5,637 bases of DNA from Fibrobacteraceae bacterium. GTDB taxonomy: Bacteria; Fibrobacterota; Fibrobacteria; Fibrobacterales; Fibrobacteraceae. Shown here in pieces: positions 1 to 4,605 of the stretch. A program made the position numbers and the translations under genes. The notes beneath the pieces were generated by a model that did not search any database, was not told the origin of the DNA, and was given only the letters and a program-made list of their open reading frames with translations. The first letter of the stretch is position 1, and each line of letters starts with the position of its first letter. The stretch is from contig JALNVO010000180.1 in the NCBI GenBank assembly GCA_023231365.1, positions 1 through 5,637 of the forward strand, written 5' to 3'.

Positions 1-108
1 AGGACGCAGCCGGGATGGATGCCCCGCCGAAAAGAAAGGAACCGGCGCGCGGGATTGCACCGCGGAGCACTGTGGCTCAGCCCCTGTTAGTGTCGGGCCG
101 CCGGCATG
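1..108 (-). other. GC-rich stretch without a convincing gene, cloverleaf-like inverted repeats
   Basis: No gene is supported here. A plus-strand open frame from the ATG at 15 to a stop near 143 has no ribosome binding site and a composition unlike the neighbouring proteins. A minus-strand frame from a GTG near 73 stays open to the window edge but has only a poor, distant AGGGG in front. What is visible are nested inverted repeats on the minus strand. An outer 7-bp stem pairs 99-105 with 41-47, including one G-T wobble. It encloses a GCCC/GGGC stem (95-98 with 80-83), a GAGC/GCTC stem (75-78 with 65-68) and a 5-bp stem with a 7-base loop (60-64 with 48-52). This is a cloverleaf of about 65 bases. 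The middle loop has six bases, there is no D-loop GG, and no variable loop remains, so I do not call a tRNA. It could be a tRNA-like fold, a degenerate tRNA, or part of a larger structured RNA running off the left edge. Confidence 0.35.
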
Positions 109-142
109 AAAAAACGGCAGCCACCCCGGAGGGCAGCCGCCG
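109..142 (-). terminator. Intrinsic terminator-like hairpin with T6 tail
   Basis: On the minus strand, positions 142-131 pair with 126-115 in a 12-bp GC-rich stem (three G-T wobbles) around the tetraloop TCCG, followed directly by TTTTTT (114-109). The three wobbles become C-A mismatches on the other strand, so the fold favours minus-strand RNA. It is the best candidate for the end of transcription from the csf cassette and the 28-aa gene, or of a separate small RNA. A caution: the 3' arm can also pair with CGGCGGCC just downstream, with the T run as its loop, so this could be internal structure of a longer RNA. Confidence 0.6.
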
Positions 143-240
143 CTGATATCGCTCCGGTCCTAACGCACCGAAACGCCTTGTCAGGCAATAGATGAGCCCC
201 CAGCGATTAACTGAGGGCTCGTGTTGGAGGACCGTGTATA
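109..240 (-). ncRNA. Candidate structured RNA: three-way junction plus terminator-like stem
   Basis: On the minus strand a perfect 7-bp closing stem (CGGTCCT at 234-228 with AGGACCG at 161-155) encloses two hairpins. The first is a 10-position stem at 220-194 with one T-G wobble and a 7-base loop. The second is a short GCCT/AGGC hairpin with a GACA loop at 186-175. The closed multi-branch fold is followed by about a dozen unpaired bases and then the terminator-like stem with T6. No start codon with a ribosome binding site or plausible protein frame is seen across it. A TATAAG hexamer at 254-249 could be a -10 box placing a start near 241, but no good -35 lies at the right spacing, so the RNA may instead be the 3' part of the upstream operon transcript. 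One A-C mismatch next to the closing stem is G-T on the plus strand, so strand assignment rests mainly on the T6 stem and the first hairpin. I do not recognise a known RNA family. Confidence 0.45.
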
Positions 241-254
241 AGCGTCCACTTATA
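237..254. promoter_or_regulatory. 18-bp dyad, operator-like or promoter-like
   Basis: TATAAG and CTTATA form a 6-bp inverted repeat around CGTCCA, just before the candidate structured RNA. Read on the minus strand the outer half gives TATAAG, one base off the consensus -10 box. A perfect TTGACA (272-267, minus) lies only 12 bases upstream of it, too close for a normal promoter. It could be an operator, a promoter for a non-standard sigma or phage activator, or chance. Confidence 0.25.
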
Positions 255-279
255 TTATCTCATGCCTGTCAAGGACACG

Positions 280-303
280 TTCCGGACAGAATCTTGTCCG
301 GAA
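280..303. repeat. Perfect 9-bp inverted repeat directly after the 28-aa gene
   Basis: TTCCGGACA (280-288) pairs with TGTCCGGAA (295-303) around a 6-base loop, two bases beyond the stop codon of the small gene at 306-392. On the minus strand no T run follows, so it is not a standard terminator for that gene. On the plus strand a TTTTT begins six bases after the stem, a weak terminator at best. It may act as a 3' stabilising or processing hairpin of the operon mRNA. Confidence 0.45.
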
Positions 304-305
304 GC

Positions 306-392
306 TTAGTTTTTCCCGCCTGCCACAACAACTGCCATGATCAACGCGCCTAACAAGTAGCCGATCAGCAGCCCTAAAAGAAACCACCTCAT
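306..392 (-). CDS. 28-aa single-helix membrane peptide, DUF3789-like
   Basis: The predicted peptide starts MRWFLLGLLIGYLLG and ends with a short GGKN tail. Nearly all of residues 3-24 are hydrophobic or glycine, which fits one membrane-spanning helix with a basic residue at the N-terminus. This pattern (short, RxFLLGxLIGYLxG-like start) resembles the DUF3789 peptides found in Firmicute phages and integrative elements, whose role is unknown to me. The start is well supported: AGGAGG at 405-400 lies seven bases before the ATG. It follows the cysH-like gene by 28 bases on the same strand and is GC-richer than it, so it probably belongs to the resident element rather than to the csf cassette. A perfect hairpin begins just after its stop. 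The family assignment is from memory of the pattern and is tentative; the coding call is firmer. Confidence 0.65.
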   Translation of the reverse strand: MRWFLLGLLIGYLLGALIMAVVVAGGKN

Positions 393-420
393 TAGCTCGC
401 CTCCTACCGCTTTATTTTTT

Positions 421-1191
421 TTACACATAATTAGCAAAGCTTGGATCGCTCTTGATCAGGCGATTATAGATTTCCGGATAATTCACTTTCAGGAACACGA
501 CAGTTCCTTTGTTTCGCAAATCTTTTGCCGTTGTGTACCCCAACCGAATCCATGAATCACCATCAAGCGTGCGCCTGCATTCGTCTACTTGTTTTTTTAA
601 GTAGATCGGATGCATTGGCGCGTGGTAATCACAAACTAATGCTGCCACATCCTCGAGCCGAAACCATGTCAACGGGTTACAAACATCTACATTTCCCATT
701 GAAGCTGAATGAAATTCATGCCCGTGCATTTGCGCAGCGCGCATTCTCCGGCTGCTTTCATAGGCTCGCGTCCCTACAAATGCTAAATCATAATCTTTTG
801 CAAATGTTCGCACCGCGTCGAAAAATACACCTGTCTTGCCAAAGGCTTTGCGTTCTGGCCTTGCCAGCAGTTCGAATGCTTTTTCTGACCGCGAGATTAT
901 TATCTCTCGACCAAGATCACTAGCAACTTTAGTAATTAAGCTTTCAGTTCCCGGAAATGATGCGTCTGAGACATGTGCCCACATGGTGAACGACTTCCCC
1001 ATCTCTTTTGCCACGTCGTTGACCAAGTAGGCCATGGCAACACTGTCCTTTCCGCCCGACAGCGCCAGATAAGGTTTTTCGTGGGTTGTTAGAGCTTTGC
1101 TAATCCATTCTTTTGATTGTTGCTTTTGCCGCTTATAGCGCGCAGTTGTTCTCTTGATCTCGCCAATTGCTATAAAATCATTTATAGTCAT
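421..1191 (-). CDS. cysH: CysH-like PP-loop ATPase of a type IV-B CRISPR-Cas system
   Basis: This 256-aa protein belongs to the PAPS reductase / adenine nucleotide alpha-hydrolase family. The PP-loop SGGKDS is at residues 45-50 after a short strand (YLAL). VGTRAYESSRRM at 139-150 matches the second nucleotide-handling region, and a P-x2-W-x3-DV-x-n-Y stretch near 173-197 is typical of CysH-like enzymes. True assimilatory PAPS reductases end in a catalytic ECGxH-type cysteine motif; I see none here (the tail is SDPSFANYV), so sulfate reduction is unlikely. ATP-dependent activation or modification of a nucleic acid or small molecule is more plausible. CysH-like genes are the recognised companion of type IV-B csf operons, with function unresolved. 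The ATG overlaps the end of csf3 by 14 bases and is preceded by GGAGGTG at a good distance, so translation is probably coupled. It is the last gene of the AT-rich cassette. The symbol is a family label and not proof of the classical reaction. Confidence 0.85.
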   Translation of the reverse strand: MTINDFIAIGEIKRTTARYKRQKQQSKEWISKALTTHEKPYLALSGGKDSVAMAYLVNDVAKEMGKSFTMWAHVSDASFPGTESLITKVASDLGREIIISRSEKAFELLARPERKAFGKTGVFFDAVRTFAKDYDLAFVGTRAYESSRRMRAAQMHGHEFHSASMGNVDVCNPLTWFRLEDVAALVCDYHAPMHPIYLKKQVDECRRTLDGDSWIRLGYTTAKDLRNKGTVVFLKVNYPEIYNRLIKSDPSFANYV

Positions 1192-1870
1192 TAATTTGCA
1201 CCTCCGGAATGACGCAGATTTCCTGATTGCTCGTTTTCCAGTAAGGTGGTTTCACCGCACAATCTCGCACTAGATAGTCCCCAGCAGGATATTCGGCAAT
1301 CGGCATGGGGCGCATCAAGCCATATGGCCCATCGGTTGTGTAGTCTTGCTCAACTGGTTCAATTGTCCAGCCTTTCACAGTCCCCCATCCCATGGCTGGC
1401 TTTTTCCCGATGCATGTCATTATGTTCAACATTTCAGCGATTTTGCGAGGATTCCCCATGCAGTAGAATTCTATCGGACCTACCGTCCTGATTAATTGCG
1501 GCATGCGATATGCTCTGTATTCTCCTGCGCTTATATCGATTTTCCCTCGTTTGCCCTCTAAGTCCAGTCGCTCGTGCGCGTCAATTCCGTGGATGTTCGG
1601 TTTTTTCGTCCAGTATTCAATTTTTTCGTCGTATTGACGATAGAACCCTACGGAAGCTGCCCACCTGTTGTTCTTTAGTTGCCTGAGCGGTAACCCGATA
1701 TACTTAATCCTCGATTCCTCTAGCGTTCCTTCATAGACTTCTGGCGCATGGAGTTTAAACCATGCGTGATATAGAATCGCGTCAAGGAAGATTAGCCCAT
1801 CTGATGAATTAAGCCTTCCATCTAATAGGGTGCATGTAATCTTTAGCGGAACAATTTTTGACTTTGTCAC
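1178..1870 (-). CDS. csf3: Csf3, Cas5-family subunit of type IV-B effector complex
   Basis: The 230-aa protein has the hallmarks of a short RAMP-type Cas5 of type IV systems. It has an N-terminal beta strand and turn followed by a helix (residues 8-39, ITCTLLDGRL then FLDAILYHAW), and a glycine-rich loop KPAMGWGTVKGW at 157-168, the usual RAMP signature. In type IV complexes Csf3 caps the 5' end of the guide RNA at the foot of the Csf2 filament, alongside Csf1. Translation starts at GTG: the GTGA overlaps the csf2 stop, and GGAGGG lies nine bases upstream (1885-1880), so the two genes are probably translationally coupled. Its 3' end overlaps cysH by 14 bases. No Cas6 gene is present, and I cannot see from the sequence whether this protein cuts RNA. 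The name rests on the motif, length and position between csf2 and cysH. Confidence 0.8.
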   Translation of the reverse strand: MTKSKIVPLKITCTLLDGRLNSSDGLIFLDAILYHAWFKLHAPEVYEGTLEESRIKYIGLPLRQLKNNRWAASVGFYRQYDEKIEYWTKKPNIHGIDAHERLDLEGKRGKIDISAGEYRAYRMPQLIRTVGPIEFYCMGNPRKIAEMLNIMTCIGKKPAMGWGTVKGWTIEPVEQDYTTDGPYGLMRPMPIAEYPAGDYLVRDCAVKPPYWKTSNQEICVIPEVQINDYK

Positions 1871-2853
1871 TTTTTCGTTCCCTCCAACAACTGCACGAAT
1901 TGCGCTTCGTTTGTTGTCAAATAGTTTCGGTACATGCTCTCAAGATGCCGGTCATACTGTTCTTTTGCGCTCCCAGCAAGAGCGCCAAGCACAGGCTGGT
2001 TTCCCTCGATAGACATGAATTTCTGTCGCTCCCCATCAGTTATTAAATCCATGTCTGCCCGGACCTGACCAAAACCCTTCCCAGACAAACCGCCCAATAC
2101 TGGGCGCGAAGACCACCGGTGCACCGCAGAAACGAATGCGCCAAGCTCCAGGTCTGAACAATTAAGATCAAAAATATGAAACAGCTGCGTTCCGGGGACC
2201 ATGTATTCGACGGTATACCGCATTTGGGTTGCAGGCTCATTGTCTTCTTTCTTGCCTTTTTCAGGCTTTACGTCGCCGGAGAGCAGCAATTGTTCGCCTT
2301 CGTGAACAATGTAGCGGTCTCCAAGATTGTGCTTTGCATCATCCATCCGCGAAAAACTAATCTCTCCGGTCATTTTCTTCCAGCTGATATTTTGGGCGGT
2401 ATAATCAATATTGTTTCGGCCCTGCGGGATAATGCCAATCGTTTCTGCGCAGACAGGATACGCGAATGTTTGCGTCATCTTCCCTTCAAGAATCTGGTTT
2501 CCGATTCCGCCGCCAAACAATGACACAAACGGCAATGCAGACCGGACCGCTCTGGCTTGGTCAATATCTGCGGACTGAGTTCCGCCAATTGCCCCTCCGG
2601 AAAACAACAAATCAAATGTCTTTTTGGGAACACCAATATTTCCAAGATGATCCAGCATGTAGCTTGCCCCGTGGTCCCTAAGCATGCCCCTCAGCGCATT
2701 CCCGTTGTAGGCAAAACAATCAACAGGCTTCCCTTGGCTCATGATCCTGATCGTGTTCAAAAAACTCGTTGTGCTCTCACTCTCTCCAATATGGGACAGC
2801 GGTGAGAGTAGAGTGAACACCGTTTCAACTCTGTAGCTTTTATTCGTCTTCAT
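1867..2853 (-). CDS. csf2: Csf2, Cas7-family backbone of type IV-B effector complex
   Basis: This 328-aa protein is a RAMP-fold Cas7 homologue, the repeated subunit that forms the filament along the guide RNA. Visible marks are the N-terminal strand and loop TLLSPLSHIGE (14-24), NALRGMLRD at 52-60 (the common Cas7 G-x-LRGxLR pattern), a glycine-rich stretch FGGGIGNQ near 113-120, SFSRMDDAK at 167-174 in the thumb-like middle region, and the C-terminal glycine-rich loop GGLSGKGFGQVRA at 254-266. Length is in the usual range for Csf2 (roughly 320-350). A lysine/acid-rich stretch at 196-206 (KPEKGKKEDNE) looks like a flexible loop. The ATG overlaps the end of the cas11-like gene by 14 bases and has AAGGGG just upstream. 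I see no active-site evidence for target cleavage, in keeping with type IV complexes. Confidence 0.88.
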   Translation of the reverse strand: MKTNKSYRVETVFTLLSPLSHIGESESTTSFLNTIRIMSQGKPVDCFAYNGNALRGMLRDHGASYMLDHLGNIGVPKKTFDLLFSGGAIGGTQSADIDQARAVRSALPFVSLFGGGIGNQILEGKMTQTFAYPVCAETIGIIPQGRNNIDYTAQNISWKKMTGEISFSRMDDAKHNLGDRYIVHEGEQLLLSGDVKPEKGKKEDNEPATQMRYTVEYMVPGTQLFHIFDLNCSDLELGAFVSAVHRWSSRPVLGGLSGKGFGQVRADMDLITDGERQKFMSIEGNQPVLGALAGSAKEQYDRHLESMYRNYLTTNEAQFVQLLEGTKK

Positions 2854-3322
2854 GGTTTTCCCCTTCTTTCACGTTTTCAAAACGTCCTTCTATTGGTTTC
2901 TCACGCTCTAGCCGCTCCCTAACTAGCAACACAACAATTTGCGCTTTTTGGTATAGCATCTCAACAATCTCTTGCTGTTCTCCTGCTGGGAGAGAAAACA
3001 AGTCAATCATAAATGCCCGGCCATCTTCTTGGTTAAGCTTTATAAAGCTACCGTCAGCGTTTTGAATAAGCGCGCCAATTTGGTTATCTGTTTTCATCCA
3101 ACGAGGATTCAGCGTTCCGCATCCCATTTTCCGCTTGAAGCTGTCAACAAATCCTCCAAGGTCAATTGCTCTTTTGGCGCTCGATCGAATGAATCGTTCG
3201 ATTTGTGCCCACATGTCAACCCCTGAAGGTCCTCTGTTTTTGTCCCTGCTTCGGTACACGGCGTAAACAATTTGTGCTCCTTTCGCCATGGCTTCGTTGT
3301 CAATTGCAAATCCATATAACAT
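2840..3322 (-). CDS. cas11: Probable Cas11 small subunit of type IV-B complex
   Basis: This 160-aa protein sits between csf1 and csf2, where type IV-B loci encode their small subunit. It is predicted largely helical, with amphipathic stretches at about 36-62 (VDMWAQIERFIRSSAKRAID) and 110-145 (EQQEIVEMLYQKAQIVVLLV) and a very acidic end. That suits Cas11, which packs along the Csf2 filament and contacts nucleic acid. Sequence motifs for Cas11 are weak across families, so position and helicity carry the call. The start is well marked: AGGAGG at 3335-3330 lies seven bases before the ATG, inside csf1. The reading frame overlaps the csf1 frame by 214 bases. I favour this frame as the constrained one because its residues look like an ordinary helical protein from the first codon. 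It overlaps csf2 by 14 bases. Confidence 0.65.
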   Translation of the reverse strand: MLYGFAIDNEAMAKGAQIVYAVYRSRDKNRGPSGVDMWAQIERFIRSSAKRAIDLGGFVDSFKRKMGCGTLNPRWMKTDNQIGALIQNADGSFIKLNQEDGRAFMIDLFSLPAGEQQEIVEMLYQKAQIVVLLVRERLEREKPIEGRFENVKEGENHEDE

Positions 3323-4050
3323 ATAGCATCCTCCTGTGTTTTTTCTTGCGCTGCGTATAGTGCCAGCGCAAAAGTTCTGTCCTTTTTCCTTTGCTCAATC
3401 AAACCTGATATTTCACTAATCGCAGTGGGATTGATTGCCGGATCTGTTTTTCTGCTAAAATTCATTTCGTTAATATTTGTTTTGGAAAATCCTAGTCCCA
3501 TTAGTGATTCAATTAAGTCCATGTCTGCAATCATAGCCTGCCGACTAACATCAATTGTTTCATCCTCAAGGTTCGCGAGATACCTCTCTCGGGAGTAAGA
3601 GATCGCAGACTTAATAGCAATGTGTTTTTTCTGAGACACGGTTGCAGCTAAAACAAATGGCGGGTCGGGTGGTTCTCTTAAAAAGCTGCGGAGCTGCCAC
3701 CGATTGCAAATTGTTAATGTGTCTGCAGCACAAAACGAAAACCACCTTAAAGCTTGCCTCCTGTTAGGATTCGTTAATATTGCGAATGCGCAAGCCGCAC
3801 AAACACAGTCAGATTCTGGCGATTTTGCAAAAGAATGGTCTGTGAATGTACTTTTGAGCAGTTTGCCTTTCGGGATGCCACCCGAAAATTCTTCACCACA
3901 CAAATAACACTTGCCACCGGCATTAGGCTGAAAGTCTTTGTCCTCAACCGGATCTAATAACTCGACCTCGCGCTTTTCCACGCTTGTTTCATAGGGCAGT
4001 GGATGCCTGCTATTTTTCCATGCTTCGTAAATTAGTTTGGTTGTTTTCAT
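3109..4050 (-). CDS. csf1: Csf1, zinc-finger Cas8-like large subunit of type IV-B complex
   Basis: The 313-aa frame encodes the signature type IV protein. Two CxxC pairs, CYLC at 48-51 and CAAC at 84-87, form a four-cysteine zinc finger. After it come LRWFSFC (101-107) and a conserved-looking block around LREPPDPPFVLAATVSQKKH (123-142), the kind of core seen in Csf1 proteins. In the complex Csf1 sits at the base with Csf3 and takes the place of Cas8. The ATG is preceded by GGGAGGTGA six bases upstream, the strongest ribosome binding site in the window. It lies in the 3' end of the phage regulator gene, which overlaps csf1 by 41 bases. The last 71 codons or so overlap the cas11-like gene out of frame. 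The recognisable domain ends near residue 242, so this tail may be an extension through a lost stop codon or a frameshift. Without the tail the length would be close to typical Csf1. Confidence 0.82.
   Translation of the reverse strand: MKTTKLIYEAWKNSRHPLPYETSVEKREVELLDPVEDKDFQPNAGGKCYLCGEEFSGGIPKGKLLKSTFTDHSFAKSPESDCVCAACAFAILTNPNRRQALRWFSFCAADTLTICNRWQLRSFLREPPDPPFVLAATVSQKKHIAIKSAISYSRERYLANLEDETIDVSRQAMIADMDLIESLMGLGFSKTNINEMNFSRKTDPAINPTAISEISGLIEQRKKDRTFALALYAAQEKTQEDAICYMDLQLTTKPWRKEHKLFTPCTEAGTKTEDLQGLTCGHKSNDSFDRAPKEQLTLEDLLTASSGKWDAER
3330..3335 (-). promoter_or_regulatory. Ribosome binding site fixing the cas11 start inside csf1
   Basis: AGGAGG on the minus strand with a seven-base spacer to the ATG ending at 3320. 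It shows the small subunit is translated from its own start rather than only by frameshifting from csf1, even though the csf1 frame continues through it. A run of six A lies four bases upstream (GAAAAAACACAGG). Confidence 0.75.
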
Positions 4051-4519
4051 TCTGTCTCACCTCCCTCGCGCCAAACAGCAAAATGGCCATTTCCTGCTTG
4101 CCCTGCAGCAGGTCCCGCCGGATTGTTCGCTCATCCACGTCAAACCAGTCCGCTAGCTGCATGTTGTCGTAGGGCTGAACGCCGCCGCCCTCTCGCGGCA
4201 AGTCAAAGTACTTCGCCCGCAGCACGCTGTTTCGTCTCTCGCACCCGTACAGAATGCACAGCTGCCTGTGCTGCTCTAGCATGCGCTCCATGTGCTCCAC
4301 AATGGCCGCTGTGACCGCTTTGTTTTGGGCGACGCTGTAGAGTGTCGCGTCCACTCTGTAGCGCCGCGCCTCAGCGTCCATGACTAGCGTGAGGTGCTCC
4401 AGTGCCGTGTCCGTGTAGATTTTCAGTGCGCGGTAGTTGTCCAGCGCCGCCGTCACGTTGTGAAAGTAGCGGCTCAGGTCAATCCCCCCGCGACCGTCCC
4501 CACCGAAATCGTCAATCAT
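4010..4519 (-). CDS. Phage transcriptional regulator, ArpU/RinA-like
   Basis: I place the start at the ATG at 4519 (169 aa), eight bases after the upstream stop and behind GAGG at a six-base distance. A longer reading from a TTG at 4573 (187 aa) would run through the upstream 25-aa gene and is less likely. The protein is mostly helical. Near the C-terminus, residues 117-140 (QLADWFDVDERTIRRDLLQG) form a clear helix-turn-helix like sigma region 4, followed by KQEMAILLFG, as in phage late-gene activators of the ArpU/RinA type. Such genes often end the early region just before packaging genes. The final 15 or so residues (RQNENNQTNLRSMEK) are encoded by the csf1 ribosome binding site and first codons and look unrelated to the rest. 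They may have been created when the cassette arrived. The family name is tentative; the DNA-binding role is better supported. Confidence 0.6.
   Translation of the reverse strand: MIDDFGGDGRGGIDLSRYFHNVTAALDNYRALKIYTDTALEHLTLVMDAEARRYRVDATLYSVAQNKAVTAAIVEHMERMLEQHRQLCILYGCERRNSVLRAKYFDLPREGGGVQPYDNMQLADWFDVDERTIRRDLLQGKQEMAILLFGAREVRQNENNQTNLRSMEK
4057..4065 (-). promoter_or_regulatory. Strong ribosome binding site of csf1
   Basis: GGGAGGTGA, nearly a full anti-Shine-Dalgarno complement, sits six bases before the csf1 ATG and inside the regulator coding sequence. It fixes the csf1 start. I see no promoter for csf1 in the preceding bases, so the cassette is probably transcribed from upstream phage promoters. 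Confidence 0.8.
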
Positions 4520-4527
4520 GCCTCGCC

Positions 4528-4605
4528 TCACTCTCTCTTTCCGTAGATCGCCAGTAACAAAATCGTGGCGCAAATAACAATCGTGATCTCTACTGCTGTG
4601 TTCAT
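4528..4605 (-). CDS. 25-aa single-helix membrane peptide
   Basis: The peptide begins MNTAVEITIVICATILLLAI and ends YGKRE: one hydrophobic helix (residues 5-21) followed by a charged cytoplasmic-type tail. The gene starts with an ATGA overlap on the stop codon of the HTH protein gene and has GGAGGCG a few bases upstream. Its stop lies eight bases before the regulator ATG. This tight packing supports a real, translationally coupled gene despite its size. Peptides of this kind are common and uncharacterised in phage gene strings; I do not recognise a family or function. It resembles the 28-aa peptide at the other side of the csf cassette in size and topology but not clearly in sequence. Confidence 0.6.
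   Translation of the reverse strand: MNTAVEITIVICATILLLAIYGKRE

Noticed and set aside
41..105. A normal tRNA gene
   Set aside because: The cloverleaf lacks D-loop GG, has a six-base anticodon-like loop and no variable loop, so it is reported only as a tRNA-like fold.
1..108. Cobalamin riboswitch
   Set aside because: GGTGCAATCC on the minus strand recalls part of that element, but the B12 box and the other conserved segments are not found in order on either strand.
155..234. Hammerhead ribozyme
   Set aside because: CTGAC and GTTTC-like pieces occur, but the CUGANGA...GAAA core is not present in the required arrangement.
1..420. A CRISPR array near the csf genes
   Set aside because: No direct repeats of 20-40 bases with regular spacing are visible; all repeats found are inverted and form hairpins. 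Absence of an array agrees with type IV-B.
525..923. Plus-strand open frame of 132 codons opposite the cysH-like gene
   Set aside because: It lies entirely antisense to a gene with an intact PP-loop and has no ribosome binding site or recognisable protein features.
421..1191. Assimilatory PAPS reductase for host sulfur metabolism
   Set aside because: The catalytic cysteine motif is missing and no other sulfur assimilation gene is nearby; the csf context explains the gene better.
2176..2523. Plus-strand open frame of 115 codons opposite csf2
   Set aside because: It is a shadow of the csf2 coding frame, with no supporting start signal.
3323..3345. Classical -1 ribosomal frameshift heptamer fusing csf1 and cas11
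   Set aside because: A-AAA-AAC is present but not in the correct zero frame (codons read GAA AAA ACA), and the small subunit has its own strong ribosome binding site.
4520..4573. TTG start giving a 187-aa regulator
   Set aside because: It would read through most of the well-supported 25-aa gene; the ATG at 4519 has a suitable ribosome binding site and spacing.
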